Source of the DNA: Paenibacillus sp. SYP-B3998
GTDB lineage: Bacteria; Bacillota; Bacilli; Paenibacillales; NBRC-103111
DNA: 64,000 bases
Direction of reading: 5' to 3'
NCBI RefSeq assembly: GCF_010820665.1
Contig: NZ_JAAIKC010000008.1
Span: 124,001-188,000, forward strand
The position numbers and the translations under genes were made by a program. Positions 24,923 to 34,061 of this stretch are shown here, piece by piece (the first letter of the stretch is position 1; every line of letters begins with the position of its first letter). The notes under the pieces are model-generated. The model saw only the letters and a program-made list of their open reading frames with translations. It had not been told where the DNA came from and made no database searches.

Positions 24923-26059
24923 GTGAAGCCTATTGATCGTATCTTACATAAATCACTTTCGGGTGGACGAATCGATGTAGAGGAATGCATCACACTTTTC
25001 GAATCCGATCAAATAGAAAAAATTGGCGATACGGCCAATCAAATTATGAAAAAATGGCATCCAGATCCGATCACGACCTTTGTCATCGGTCGGAACATTA
25101 ACTATACGAACATCTGCGATGTGTATTGTAGATTTTGTGCCTTCTATCGCGCTCCAGGATCTAAGGAAGGTTACGTACTTCCCGATGAAACGATTTTCCA
25201 AAAGATTCAAGAGACGCTTGACGTAGATGGTACGGAAATTCTTATGCAGGGCGGAACGAATCCAGATCTGCCATTTAGCTACTATACGAATATTTTACGT
25301 GAAATTAAGAAACGATTTAACATTACCATGCATTCTTTTTCACCTGCTGAAATTATGAAGATGAAAGACGTTTCGGATGGATTGTCGTTGGAAGAAGTTG
25401 TACGTCAGTTGCATGAAGCGGGTCTGGATTCTCTTCCAGGCGGCGGCGCTGAGATTTTGGATGACCGTACGAGACGTAAGATCAGCAAGCTCAAGGGATC
25501 TTGGCGCGATTGGATGGACGTTATGCAAACCGCTCATAAAATCGGAATGCATACAACGGGTACAATGGTTATTGGCTTCGGTGAGTCCATGGAAGAACGA
25601 GCGCTTCACATGCTGCGCATTCGTGATGCTCAGGATGATGTATTGCTGCAGAAGCTGAAAACCCCAGGTTTCCTGGCGTTCATTCCGTGGACCTTCCAAC
25701 CTGACAATACGAACATGAAGGCGGAGAAAGTAACGTCTGAGGAGTACCTGAAGACACTGGCAATTAGCCGAATCATGCTCGACAACATTCCGAACTTCCA
25801 GTCGTCATGGGTGACGATGGGACCAGAAGTCGGTAAAATGACGCTGAGCTATGGCTGTAATGACTTCGGCAGTACGATGATCGAAGAAAATGTGGTTTCG
25901 GCTGCGGGCACGACGCACAAAGTGAACGTAAGCTCCACACTTGACATCATTCGTCAAGCAGGTAAGACTCCTGCTCAACGGAATACGAAGTATGAGATTT
26001 TACGCGTGTTTAATGATGAGAATGTCAAAGTGAATAAAGATTTTGTGATGCAGAACTAA
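24923..26059 (+). CDS. mqnC: Cyclic dehypoxanthinyl futalosine synthase (MqnC, radical SAM)
   Basis: A 378-residue radical SAM enzyme of the futalosine route to menaquinone. It cyclises dehypoxanthine futalosine. The cluster motif is Cys65-x3-Cys69-x2-Cys72 (CDVYCRFC), followed by the MqnC-type segment FYRAPGSKEGY and LMQGGTNPDL. GTG 24923 is the start, with AAAAAGGAG upstream. It stands alone here, without other mqn genes adjacent. A 12-base palindrome TATGGTACCATA lies at 24872-24883 in the upstream region. It indicates that the organism uses the futalosine pathway for menaquinone, at least for this step. Confidence 0.94.
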   Translation: MKPIDRILHKSLSGGRIDVEECITLFESDQIEKIGDTANQIMKKWHPDPITTFVIGRNINYTNICDVYCRFCAFYRAPGSKEGYVLPDETIFQKIQETLDVDGTEILMQGGTNPDLPFSYYTNILREIKKRFNITMHSFSPAEIMKMKDVSDGLSLEEVVRQLHEAGLDSLPGGGAEILDDRTRRKISKLKGSWRDWMDVMQTAHKIGMHTTGTMVIGFGESMEERALHMLRIRDAQDDVLLQKLKTPGFLAFIPWTFQPDNTNMKAEKVTSEEYLKTLAISRIMLDNIPNFQSSWVTMGPEVGKMTLSYGCNDFGSTMIEENVVSAAGTTHKVNVSSTLDIIRQAGKTPAQRNTKYEILRVFNDENVKVNKDFVMQN

Positions 26060-26071
26060 CGGACAAATCAG

Positions 26072-26119
26072 AAAACGCGCTTTCCCCCTTCAAACCTGAA
26101 GGCGGAAAGCGCGTTTTTT
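26072..26119. terminator. Bidirectional terminator between mqnC and the diguanylate cyclase
   Basis: A 14-bp perfect stem: AAAACGCGCTTTCC (26072-26085) with GGAAAGCGCGTTTT (26104-26117). A-run on the left and T-run on the right let it serve both converging genes. Confidence 0.9.
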
Positions 26120-27188
26120 AATTTGCTTCTTTGAGTGAAAGCGTATGAATGACTGTTTTGTTTTTGCCTGTTTTTTTCGCTGCGTATAAGGATTGATCGG
26201 CTCCAGCGAAGAAAACTTCTTTACCAGTTCCCTTGAGGTATTCGCAAAGTCCGATGGAGATTGTAACTGCGTGTCCGCTCAGCTCCTCATACTTTGACTG
26301 TGAGATGTACCAGCGAATGCGTTCCAAAATTTCGTATACGTCTTCCGTGCTTTTCTCCGTGAAAATGATAGCAAACTCCTCACCGCCATACCTAGCGGCA
26401 AAATCATTCAGGCCTACTCGTTCTTTCAAAATCGCACTAACTTTCGTAAGCACGGCATCGCCAGCTCGATGGCCATAGGTATCGTTCACTTTTTTGAAGT
26501 TATCAATATCAATGATAGCAAGATGAATGTTTAGATGCCCGTACTCGCTTTGTTCAATTAGTTTTTCGAGATATTCATGAAAGGTTATGTGGTTGTAGAG
26601 GTCTGTTAATGCATCGGTTTTGGACAATTTGTCCATAATAATATTCTTGATCATTAGCTCCTGCTTCAGCTCAGTCGTTGCGCGGAGGTTGATCAATATT
26701 TCAACGCCGCGTTTCATAATACCGAATGCAATGAAGGTAGCAATACCTAAGATAGGAATCGCTGCTAATAGATCGTTGACGGTAAAGAGGATGAGGATGG
26801 ATACAAGCGATAATGCGACTGAAAATAAAAATTTGGAGCGTTGAAAATAATAAATCGATACGATGATAGGTAGCAATGCATGGAGTGGCGCCATTCTCAC
26901 ATTGTAATTGAAATAAATAATTAAAAAGGAGAGCAGAGCACCACCACTTATGATGTAATAATCTAACCTTCGCTTTGAAAATTTGTGGACAACTTCTAAT
27001 AAGCCCATAACAACCACCATGATTATAAGTGGAATGACGATGTGGTTGACAATAAAATGCTCGTTATTCGGACCAGAGAGATAATAAAGGAACTGAACCG
27101 GAATTTGAACGAAAACGAGACCCCAATAGAGATGAAGCAGCTTGCGGTTCCAAATCTGTTTGTCCTGACTATATGCGTTAGTTTGCAT
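26118..27188 (-). CDS. Membrane-bound diguanylate cyclase (GGDEF domain)
   Basis: A 356-residue protein. Residues about 15-165 form five or six membrane segments without a recognisable ligand motif. Residues about 185-350 are a GGDEF domain, with DALTDLYNH at its start and the active-site loop GGEEF near residue 270, so it should make cyclic di-GMP. The product-inhibition RxxD site expected just before the loop reads GLND here, so feedback inhibition is probably absent. Its mRNA converges on mqnC and it is divergent from ytxC. The signal it senses is unknown. Confidence 0.9.
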   Translation of the reverse strand: MQTNAYSQDKQIWNRKLLHLYWGLVFVQIPVQFLYYLSGPNNEHFIVNHIVIPLIIMVVVMGLLEVVHKFSKRRLDYYIISGGALLSFLIIYFNYNVRMAPLHALLPIIVSIYYFQRSKFLFSVALSLVSILILFTVNDLLAAIPILGIATFIAFGIMKRGVEILINLRATTELKQELMIKNIIMDKLSKTDALTDLYNHITFHEYLEKLIEQSEYGHLNIHLAIIDIDNFKKVNDTYGHRAGDAVLTKVSAILKERVGLNDFAARYGGEEFAIIFTEKSTEDVYEILERIRWYISQSKYEELSGHAVTISIGLCEYLKGTGKEVFFAGADQSLYAAKKTGKNKTVIHTLSLKEAN

Positions 27189-27389
27189 CTATACTCACTC
27201 CACAAATATCCTACTTAAGCACTAGTGTATCTGTATCATAACATGAATATCCTGGAAATTGGAATAACTTTCCGTAAAGATTCGACAGGAATACATAATT
27301 GGAAATGGCAAATTGTTCGTTGTATATCTGATTCTGTTCGACCATATACTCTTAAAAGGATCCAACTACAGATGGAAAGGAGTGAGCCC

Positions 27390-28337
27390 ATGGAATTGTT
27401 TACAATCATTATGATGAATGTTGATGAATCATGTGTTCGTTCGCTAAGTGCTCAAATTGAGCATGAGCTGCGGCTTTTACATATCGCTGGAGACGGTTTG
27501 ATCTTTCAGGCTGATTGGCATGAAAATTACGCGCATATTCGTGGCGAAGCGGTTGGTTTAGCTGAGGAACCTCTATCTGAATCTCTAGAGAAAGAGATGA
27601 AAGCGAGGCTGGCTGACGTATTGGCGGAGCATATTATAGCAGAGAAAGAACCGCTCATTCTTCGTCATCTCATTATCAAAGAGTATAAGTATGAAGGCAA
27701 GGAAGATTTCGAACGAATTGAAGGGTATTGCAAGCAGTTTATGTATGGTGAAACGGAAATCGAAGAGGCCTCCATTGCGAATGCAGAAGCGGGAAGGCTT
27801 CGGCGGAAACAGTTGCTTACCGAGCAATTAGCGCTCTATTTTGAAGAGAAATCAAATCTTAATTTAGATGGATTTCTCAAGTTCCGCTTACAGGATTATA
27901 TAGAAGAGCTTCGAGAAGTTGTTGAATACGCCGTTGATGAATATATGATGGATCGTCAATATCAGGAGTTTATTTCTCTTTTGCAATACTTTGTGTATAT
28001 TCAAGAGGCGAAAATTCCGGCTGCGCACCTTATCCATAAAGGTGGCCATGAATTTGTAATTTTGAATGATCGGTTGGAGCCTATCGATGCCAATGAATTC
28101 GATGCAACATTTAAATTGGAAGTGCTTGAGAAAGACATTAATTTCGAAGATATGATCGTGAGTACGCTTATTACGGTATCACCTGCCAACATTTATATTC
28201 ATACAAGGGATCCAGATATGACGGTCATCAAAACGATCAGACAAATATTTGAGGATAGGACGACAGTCTGCTCCTACTGTCGAACATGCCACACGTATTT
28301 AGGCGAGGGGAAAAAGCAGGATCAACTATACCCTTGA
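27390..28337 (+). CDS. ytxC: Sporulation protein YtxC-like
   Basis: A 315-residue cytoplasmic protein of the YtxC family, whose biochemical role is not known. It is largely helical and acidic and ends with a cysteine-rich tail (CSYCRTC) that could bind metal. ATG 27390 follows AAAGGAGTG; the longer in-frame reading from 27225 lacks a ribosome site. In Bacillus, ytxC likewise lies just upstream of thrS, and that conserved neighbourhood supports the call. The thrS promoter overlaps its stop codon. Confidence 0.82.
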   Translation: MELFTIIMMNVDESCVRSLSAQIEHELRLLHIAGDGLIFQADWHENYAHIRGEAVGLAEEPLSESLEKEMKARLADVLAEHIIAEKEPLILRHLIIKEYKYEGKEDFERIEGYCKQFMYGETEIEEASIANAEAGRLRRKQLLTEQLALYFEEKSNLNLDGFLKFRLQDYIEELREVVEYAVDEYMMDRQYQEFISLLQYFVYIQEAKIPAAHLIHKGGHEFVILNDRLEPIDANEFDATFKLEVLEKDINFEDMIVSTLITVSPANIYIHTRDPDMTVIKTIRQIFEDRTTVCSYCRTCHTYLGEGKKQDQLYP

Positions 28338-28362
28338 CCTCGTACGAAGAGGCAATTATAAT
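28334..28362 (+). promoter_or_regulatory. Sigma-A promoter of the thrS T-box transcript
   Basis: TTGACC (28334-28339), a 17-base spacer and TATAAT (28357-28362). The -35 hexamer overlaps the ytxC stop codon. Transcription would start near 28369, just at the T-box leader. Confidence 0.8.
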
Positions 28363-28364
28363 AG

Positions 28365-28648
28365 TGAACGAAGGCGTTAAGATCAAAGACATGAACTTCC
28401 TGTAAGAGCTGCTCAGAGAGAGGAGACTTGGCTGTAATCTCCTTCAGTGAAACGGTGCGTTTACCCCTTTGTAGCCGTGATGTGGAACTTGGTCTGCTGC
28501 AGGCCACTAGTATACAACACCGAATCATTCCCGTTACCGAATGCTGATGAGGATTCGCCTTATCCATTGGGATAGGTTGGCGAGTCGAACTAGGGTGGAA
28601 CCACGAGCTAAGCGCACTCGTCCCTTATGGGATATAGTGTGCTTTTTT
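28365..28648 (+). promoter_or_regulatory. T-box riboswitch leader of thrS
   Basis: A leader of about 285 bases containing a GA-rich AGAGAG internal-loop motif in Stem I, and the T-box AGGGTGGAACCACG at 28592-28605. An alternative terminator follows: AGCGCACT (28611-28618) with AGTGTGCT (28636-28643), then Ts. Uncharged tRNA, here presumably tRNA-Thr because the gene is thrS, pairs with the T-box and favours the antiterminator. I could not place the specifier codon with certainty. Confidence 0.93.
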
Positions 28649-28681
28649 GCGTTTAAGTAGAGACTCAGGAGGATGGCAAAC

Positions 28682-30616
28682 ATGGTTGTACAGGTGAAAT
28701 TACCAGATGGAGCAGTTAGAGAATATGCGGTTGGAACGACCATCGAGCAAGTAGCAGAATCCATTTCATCCGGACTAAAGAAAAATGCGATCGGTGGCAA
28801 AGTTAACGGGAAATCCGTTGATTTGACCTTTGCTTTGGAACAAGATGCAGACGTTGAAATTTTGACTGTTGACAGCGATGATGGGCTAGAGATGTACCGT
28901 CACAGTACAGCTCATTTAATGGCACAGGCGATTAAACGGATTTATGGCGAAAAAGCCGTTAAGCTCGGAATCGGACCTGTAATTGAAGACGGCTTCTATT
29001 ACGATATTGATTTAGAAACACCGCTCAATCCTGAAGACCTGGTGAAGATCGAGAAGGAAATGGAACGAATCTCACAAGAAAATCTGGCGATTACTCGCCG
29101 TGTGGTTTCTCGTGAGGAAGCGATTCGCATTTTCACAGAATTGGAAGATCCATTCAAGCTTGAATTGATTCGCGATCTGCCAGAAGATGCCGTACTGACG
29201 ATCTACGATCAAGGTGAGTTTTTTGACCTTTGTCGTGGACCTCATCTCCCTTCCACGGGTAGAATCAAAGCCTTTAAATTGCTAAGCGTAGCAGGTGCTT
29301 ACTGGCGAGGCGATGCAAAAAATAAAATGCTTCAGCGTATCTATGGGACAGCATTTCCCAAGAAAGCACAGCTTGAGGAGCATCTTCACTTGCTTGAAGA
29401 AGCGAAGAAACGGGATCATCGTAAGCTGGGTAGAGAGCTCAAAATGTTTGCTTTCTCTCGCGAGGTAGGACAAGGTCTTCCATTATGGCTGCCTAATGGC
29501 GCTAAGCTGCGTCGTACGATGGAGCGTTATATTGTCGATCTGGAAGAACGTCTTGGCTATGAACATGTTTATACGCCTGTTCTTGCCAATGTTGAGCTGT
29601 ACAAAACATCGGGTCATTGGGAGCACTACAGTGAAGATATGTTCCCGAAAATGATCATGGATAACGAAGAGCTCGTTCTTCGTCCAATGAACTGCCCTCA
29701 TCACATGATGGTATATAAGAGCGACATGCGCAGCTACCGCGATCTTCCGATTCGGATTGCTGAGCTTGGAACGATGCATCGCTATGAGATGTCAGGCGCT
29801 TTAACAGGTCTACATCGTGTTCGGGCAATGACTTTGAATGACGCCCATATTTTCTGCCGCTTGGATCAGATTAAAGAAGAGTTTTCCCGTGTTATCAATC
29901 TAATTCGCCAAGTGTATGAGGATTTCGGAATCACGGATTACCGCTTCCGCCTTTCCTACAGAGATCCTAAGGATACAGAAAAATATTTTCAAGATGATGA
30001 GATGTGGGAAACGTCTCAGCGTATGCTTCGCGAAGTTGTTGAGGAGCTTGGTTTACCATTCTTCGAAGCCGAAGGCGAAGCTGCCTTCTACGGTCCTAAG
30101 CTTGATGTTCAAATCAAAACAGCGCTTAAGAAAGAAGAAACACTCTCAACCGCACAAATCGATTTCTTGCTTCCTGAGCGCTTCCAGCTTGAGTATACGG
30201 GCGAAGATGGTCAAAAACATCGTCCAGTCGTTATTCACCGTGGAATTATTAGTACAATGGAGCGCATGACAGCCTTCTTGCTTGAGAATTTCGCAGGCGC
30301 ATTGCCAACTTGGTTGATGCCGGTTCAAGCTAAAGTAATTCCGGTTTCTCCTGCATTTGAGGCGTTCTCGAATCAAGTGACGGAGAAGTTGCGTGCTGCT
30401 GGCGTTCGAGTGGAAGCCGATAACCGTAATGAGAAACTCGGTTACAAAATTCGAGAAGCTCAGCTTGAGAAAATTCCTTATATGCTCGTCGTTGGGGAAA
30501 ATGAAGTGAACAACGGAAGTCTTTCCGTTCGTAAACGGGGGCAAGGCGACTTGGGCACTCATCCGATCGACCAAGTGATTGAAATGATTAATGAGGAAAT
30601 TCGTAAAAAACAATAG
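28682..30616 (+). CDS. thrS: Threonyl-tRNA synthetase
   Basis: A 644-residue class II aminoacyl-tRNA synthetase that charges tRNA-Thr. It has the full bacterial layout: TGS domain (1-65), editing domain with [10 protein letters not shown] (about 75-225), catalytic core with [10 protein letters not shown] (motif 2 region and zinc ligand Cys) and a C-terminal anticodon-binding domain (about 545-640). ATG 28682 lies nine bases after AGGAGG (28667-28672); the in-frame ATG at 28673 abuts that site and cannot be used. Expression is controlled by the T-box upstream. Confidence 0.97.
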   Translation: MVVQVKLPDGAVREYAVGTTIEQVAESISSGLKKNAIGGKVNGKSVDLTFALEQDADVEILTVDSDDGLEMYRHSTAHLMAQAIKRIYGEKAVKLGIGPVIEDGFYYDIDLETPLNPEDLVKIEKEMERISQENLAITRRVVSREEAIRIFTELEDPFKLELIRDLPEDAVLTIYDQGEFFDLCRGPHLPSTGRIKAFKLLSVAGAYWRGDAKNKMLQRIYGTAFPKKAQLEEHLHLLEEAKKRDHRKLGRELKMFAFSREVGQGLPLWLPNGAKLRRTMERYIVDLEERLGYEHVYTPVLANVELYKTSGHWEHYSEDMFPKMIMDNEELVLRPMNCPHHMMVYKSDMRSYRDLPIRIAELGTMHRYEMSGALTGLHRVRAMTLNDAHIFCRLDQIKEEFSRVINLIRQVYEDFGITDYRFRLSYRDPKDTEKYFQDDEMWETSQRMLREVVEELGLPFFEAEGEAAFYGPKLDVQIKTALKKEETLSTAQIDFLLPERFQLEYTGEDGQKHRPVVIHRGIISTMERMTAFLLENFAGALPTWLMPVQAKVIPVSPAFEAFSNQVTEKLRAAGVRVEADNRNEKLGYKIREAQLEKIPYMLVVGENEVNNGSLSVRKRGQGDLGTHPIDQVIEMINEEIRKKQ

Positions 30617-30640
30617 CCCTAGGGCGTCAATATCGCATTT

Positions 30641-30673
30641 AAGCAGAGGAGCATCAGCTCCTCTGCTTTTTTT
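30641..30673 (+). terminator. Terminator of thrS
   Basis: AGCAGAGGAGC, a 4-base loop ATCA and GCTCCTCTGCT, followed by seven Ts. A perfect 11-bp stem. Confidence 0.92.
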
Positions 30674-30727
30674 AATTTTCGCAGCTAGATGGGCATGCAT
30701 AAGTCAGTATATTTGGGAAACCTTAAG

Positions 30728-30754
30728 TTGTGAGTCTGCTTCCAGACGTATAAA
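30728..30754 (+). promoter_or_regulatory. Possible promoter of the 3D-domain gene
   Basis: TTGTGA (30728-30733), a 15-base spacer and TATAAA (30749-30754). The spacer contains the inverted repeat GTCTG-CTTC-CAGAC (30734-30747), which could be an operator. The spacing is short. Confidence 0.35.
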
Positions 30755-30805
30755 AAAGGTAGGAATTGGACAACCTGCTATAGTAGGGGGAGGTATGAAA
30801 AATTT

Positions 30806-31567
30806 ATGTTGAACGAATTGTTTAGCCAGTCCAAATGGTTCAGTATGCTGATGGTTGTTAACGTTTTGCTCGCTTTTTTTGGACAAGATGATGTCAAAGT
30901 CAAAGTAATGGAGCCACAACAGAAGGTGCAAGCAGTCGAAACTTCCGAGCCGCCAACTGCCTCGAGTGAGTCGGCCGATTCGTTGGCCCGTCCCAATGTA
31001 ATCAATGAATTGAGTCATAACAGTGCGGCAGAAACCGTCACCCACATACAAGCCCCACAAGAAGTTGGTAGCGTAGTAAAAATGGGGCCTTTTTCGATGC
31101 CTGCAGCTCGAGAGCAACTGCAGCAAGTTAACTACCGCTATATTCCAAATCTGGACTCTGATTTGTCCAAATTAAAAGCGGTAGAAGTAGTGGCAACTGG
31201 CTATTCTGCGGGTAAGGAATCGACAGGCAAGAACCCGGATCATCCCGAATACGGGATTACCTTCTCAGGTATTAAAGTGAAGCGGGACAATAAAGCATTA
31301 TCGACCATTGCTGCGGATCCATCTGTCTTCCCGCTTGGAACGGTCTTGTTTATTCCTGGTTATGGCTACGGTGTTGTCGCTGACACGGGGAGTGCCATTA
31401 AGGGAAAGAAAATTGATCTTTATTTTGACACGAAGGATCAGGTTTATAAAGAATGGGGCAAGAAGACGGTTAAGGTGTTCATCGTGAAGAAAGGGACTGG
31501 CAAAGTAACGGAGCTAATTTGGAAGCAGCTGAAAGATGAAATAATTGCGCCTACCCAAGCGCTTTAA
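30806..31567 (+). CDS. Secreted/anchored 3D-domain cell-wall protein
   Basis: A 253-residue protein with an N-terminal hydrophobic segment (about residues 9-26) that works as signal or anchor. A disordered linker follows, then a C-terminal 3D domain (about residues 130-235) with [23 protein letters not shown] and [15 protein letters not shown]. The conserved Asp residues belong to a double-psi beta barrel related to MltA lytic transglycosylases, so it probably acts on peptidoglycan, perhaps in sporulation or germination. GGGGGAGG lies 12 bases before ATG 30806. A five-codon ORF (MKNLC) from ATG 30795 overlaps the start. Confidence 0.82.
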   Translation: MLNELFSQSKWFSMLMVVNVLLAFFGQDDVKVKVMEPQQKVQAVETSEPPTASSESADSLARPNVINELSHNSAAETVTHIQAPQEVGSVVKMGPFSMPAAREQLQQVNYRYIPNLDSDLSKLKAVEVVATGYSAGKESTGKNPDHPEYGITFSGIKVKRDNKALSTIAADPSVFPLGTVLFIPGYGYGVVADTGSAIKGKKIDLYFDTKDQVYKEWGKKTVKVFIVKKGTGKVTELIWKQLKDEIIAPTQAL

Positions 31568-31645
31568 GTTGTCATACACGTCCTAAAATTTCCAACATAA
31601 TCTCTCCTGTTTGGGTAATCCTATTCGTAGGGGAGGTGATTGAAC

Positions 31646-31756
31646 ATGGCAAAGAACAAAAGCAACAAAAAACCAGCGCAAGATGTAGAATTTGCTACGG
31701 AAACATCAGTACCTAACACGCAGCAACAAACCAATACGCAAAATCCAAACAAATAG
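31646..31756 (+). CDS. Gamma-type small acid-soluble spore protein (36 aa)
   Basis: A 36-residue protein from ATG 31646, preceded by GGGGAGGTGA. It is rich in Lys, Gln, Asn and Thr, with DVEFATET matching the EFASET cleavage-site motif of gamma-type SASPs, followed by QQQTNTQN. Such proteins are degraded at germination to feed amino acids. Bacillus subtilis SspE is longer and has the motif twice; here it occurs once. A CATAATC hexamer at 31596-31602 with TCATA upstream resembles a forespore SigG promoter, though the 19-base spacing is long. Confidence 0.75.
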   Translation: MAKNKSNKKPAQDVEFATETSVPNTQQQTNTQNPNK

Positions 31757-31780
31757 TAATCCAAAGAACAAAGTAAGCCA

Positions 31781-31816
31781 AAGAAGAGACCACCACAGGG
31801 GTCTCTTCTTTTTTTC
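31781..31816 (+). terminator. Terminator after the SASP gene
   Basis: AAGAAGAGACC (31781-31791) pairs with GGTCTCTTCTT (31800-31810), then a long T-run. Confidence 0.9.
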
Positions 31817-32008
31817 TTTTCAACATTCAGGTAAGGCTATTCAAATGGCTGGCTCGCTTGTCCTCATACCTGACATCAGGTCCAATTGGGCAGATGGAAC
31901 GTTATAGGCATTGATTTGATGATGAAATAATAGTTCTCAAAAAAATTATTTTAGTGTAAAATAAGATTACTGTTATGAATGCTAACATGGGGAGATAGGT
32001 GATTTATC

Positions 32009-32386
32009 ATGTTGAATGTTTTGCGATCGGATGGTAACCCTCAGGGTTCACAAAGAAGAGCGGCTGAGGTGTTCCCTTTCTTGGAAGCTTATATCGCTCG
32101 GAAGGAGCAGCAAGCTGCAGAAATTGAGCAAGTCGTTGAGCGCTACGAAGTGAAAAGAATGAAAGAAGAGCGCGCTTATCAGTCGATGTCTTCGCTGCGT
32201 CGCATGTTCTCAGGTAAGAAACCCGATCATCATCTAGCGGTTGAGTACATTCACTATGTAAAGAAGCCGATGGAGCAAGTGAAAAAGCTCCGCGCTGAGA
32301 TTAAGCAGGCACGAACTATTTTGAATGAATCCAAGCCGAATGATGTTATTTCCATTCCAGAAGAGATTGCACAAGACTTCGTTTAA
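32009..32386 (+). CDS. Hypothetical charged helical protein
   Basis: A 125-residue protein with no signal or membrane segment. It is strongly helical, with alternating Lys/Arg and Glu clusters (YIARKEQQAAEIEQVVERYEV, KKPMEQVKKLRAEIKQ), suggesting a coiled coil. ATG 32009 follows GGGGAGATAGGTG. I do not recognise the family. It is monocistronic, between the SASP terminator and a perfect hairpin shared with the converging amt gene. Confidence 0.75.
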   Translation: MLNVLRSDGNPQGSQRRAAEVFPFLEAYIARKEQQAAEIEQVVERYEVKRMKEERAYQSMSSLRRMFSGKKPDHHLAVEYIHYVKKPMEQVKKLRAEIKQARTILNESKPNDVISIPEEIAQDFV

Positions 32387-32403
32387 TTGGAATTTGATCA
32401 TAA

Positions 32404-32430
32404 ATAACCCTTCCGTATCGGAAGGGTTAT
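32404..32430. terminator. Hairpin between the hypothetical gene and amt
   Basis: ATAACCCTTCCG and CGGAAGGGTTAT form a perfect 12-bp stem with a 3-base loop. The T-run is poor in both directions (TTCGTTG on the right), so termination may be incomplete. Confidence 0.6.
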
Positions 32431-32456
32431 TCGTTGTTAGCTAAGCCTTTTTTTCT

Positions 32457-33746
32457 TTATTTGCGGCTTTTTAGTTGGCCTAAATCAATGAAGCCCTCTT
32501 CTTGACTATAGGCGGGTACGCCGTGTATGCCAACATCGAGTCCGACAAGTTCTTCGTCTCTGCTTACCCGTAAAGGTATGATGAGCTTTATAAGCTTAAG
32601 GAATCCCCATGTCAGCAAAAATCCCCATAAGGAGACAATGATAAGTCCGAGCGCTTGCACGCCAAGCAGTTCAATGCCACCACCATAAAACAATCCAGCT
32701 GTCCCTTTTTTAATGGCATCAGGCTGTGCGAACAAACCTACCGCAATCGTGCCGATACTGCCGCTAATTCCATGGACAGGGAACGCGCCTACAGGGTCAT
32801 CAATACCTTTGGATTCAAGAAATTCAGTTGCATAGACCATAGCGATACCACAAATGGCTCCGATGATGATAGCGGCTACATCACTAACAAAGGCACAACC
32901 TGCTGTAATGCCTACGAGCCCTGCTAGTGCGCCGTTGATAACCATTGGAGGGTCGGCTTTGCGATAGCGCATCATCGTGAATAGGATACAGGTTGCACTT
33001 CCGGCTGCGGCAGCTAGCATCGTGGTGACAGCAATATGACCGATGGAGGTGTTAGTGGCGCTTAACGTACTTCCTGAGTTGAAACCAAACCAACCGAACC
33101 ATAAAATAAATGCTCCCACTGAAGCTAACGGTAGATTGGAAGGTGGTACAATATTGGCCGTGCCGTCTGGTGAGAATTTACCGATGCGTGGTCTGATTAT
33201 TAAAGCTGCCGCTAATGCAGAGAAACCACCAAGTGCATGAATAACGGCAGATCCAGCGAAATCAACCATGCCTAGCTTTCCCAACCAGCCATTAACAGCC
33301 CATACCCAATGTCCCGCAATTGGATAAATGATACCAGTCATGGCGATTGTATATAAAATATAAGCCCGGAAGTTAATCCGCTCCGCTACGGCTCCAGAGA
33401 CTATGGAAATGACGGCAATGACGAAGGCACATTGAAACAACCAATAGGTTTCATGTGAGATCGATAAGCTGATGTGTGTCAAGTCTCCTCCCATGAAAAA
33501 ACCAGATGTACCTATCAATCCTCCTGCATCTTTTCCGTACATCAATGCGAAACCGAAGAAGTAAAAAATAAGTGCTCCGAACGAGATGTCGACAAATACC
33601 TTCATAATGATGCTTACTGCGTTTTTTTGCCTTACAAAGCCTGCTTCTAATAGCGCGAAGCCGCCTTCCATAAGTAAAATCATAGCTGCTGTCAGGACTA
33701 CCCATATGGTATCTAGACCGCTGGATAGCTGTTGAATTGCATCCAT
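32457..33746 (-). CDS. amt: Ammonium transporter
   Basis: A 429-residue Amt/MEP/Rh channel with about 11 membrane helices that brings in ammonium under nitrogen limitation. The N-terminal MDAIQQLSSGLDTIWVVL lies outside, followed by the conserved FALLEAGFVRQKN. WGWAV-type helices, FILWFGWFGFNSGS and the late GFFLT region follow the family. No glnK/PII gene is adjacent, unlike the nrgAB or amtB-glnK pairs of many bacteria. A strong promoter with a GlnR/TnrA-like box lies upstream on the same strand. Confidence 0.93.
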   Translation of the reverse strand: MDAIQQLSSGLDTIWVVLTAAMILLMEGGFALLEAGFVRQKNAVSIIMKVFVDISFGALIFYFFGFALMYGKDAGGLIGTSGFFMGGDLTHISLSISHETYWLFQCAFVIAVISIVSGAVAERINFRAYILYTIAMTGIIYPIAGHWVWAVNGWLGKLGMVDFAGSAVIHALGGFSALAAALIIRPRIGKFSPDGTANIVPPSNLPLASVGAFILWFGWFGFNSGSTLSATNTSIGHIAVTTMLAAAAGSATCILFTMMRYRKADPPMVINGALAGLVGITAGCAFVSDVAAIIIGAICGIAMVYATEFLESKGIDDPVGAFPVHGISGSIGTIAVGLFAQPDAIKKGTAGLFYGGGIELLGVQALGLIIVSLWGFLLTWGFLKLIKLIIPLRVSRDEELVGLDVGIHGVPAYSQEEGFIDLGQLKSRK

Positions 33747-33829
33747 TTCTTTATCGCTCCTTAGAGTTTCTAGCTGGATAAACGCAGTTTCTTAAGTTAG
33801 ATTTAATGGGCTAGCAAGTAGTTGCAACA

Positions 33830-33859
33830 ATTATACGGTTCTCATGATAAGCATGTCAA
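33830..33859 (-). promoter_or_regulatory. Sigma-A promoter of amt
   Basis: On the minus strand, consensus TTGACA (33859-33854), an 18-base spacer and consensus TATAAT (33835-33830). The 5' untranslated region is about 75 bases; I see nothing else in 33747-33829. Confidence 0.8.
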
Positions 33860-33866
33860 CGAAATA

Positions 33867-33883
33867 GGTGAGATTATATAACA
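33867..33883 (-). promoter_or_regulatory. GlnR/TnrA-like box upstream of amt
   Basis: Read on the minus strand, TGTTA-N7-TCACC matches TGTNA-N7-TNACA at all but the last fixed base. The centre is about 50 bases upstream of the predicted transcript start, the position from which TnrA activates nrgAB in Bacillus. Nitrogen-limitation activation of amt is inferred. Confidence 0.55.
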
Positions 33884-34061
33884 TTTGAATCGAATGGGTT
33901 AAGTTTGGTTAAAGGATGTGAATTAACCTCTGGACGGAAGAATGAAAACTCAGTCTTGAGACCGAGGACAGCTTCAATCTCTCGTCTCTTTTCAATCTTG
34001 TCTGTATCTTATAGACTAGAAGTAACTTAACAAATGATTTACTCAAATGGAGGAAGTAAGT
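33884..34061 (+). other. Leader region of the lia operon
   Basis: No gene is seen. The stretch holds two short inverted repeats: GTCT-TG-AGAC near 33953-33962 and the imperfect palindrome GTCTGTATCTTATAGAC (34000-34016). Either may be a LiaR operator, since these operons are usually autoregulated, but I cannot confirm a consensus. TGGAGGA at 34048-34054 is the ribosome site for liaF. Confidence 0.35.

Noticed and set aside
30795..30812. Five-codon ORF MKNLC overlapping the start of the 3D-domain gene
   Set aside because: It sits one base after the GGGGGAGG site, too close for initiation, and five codons give no evidence of function. It is more likely chance.
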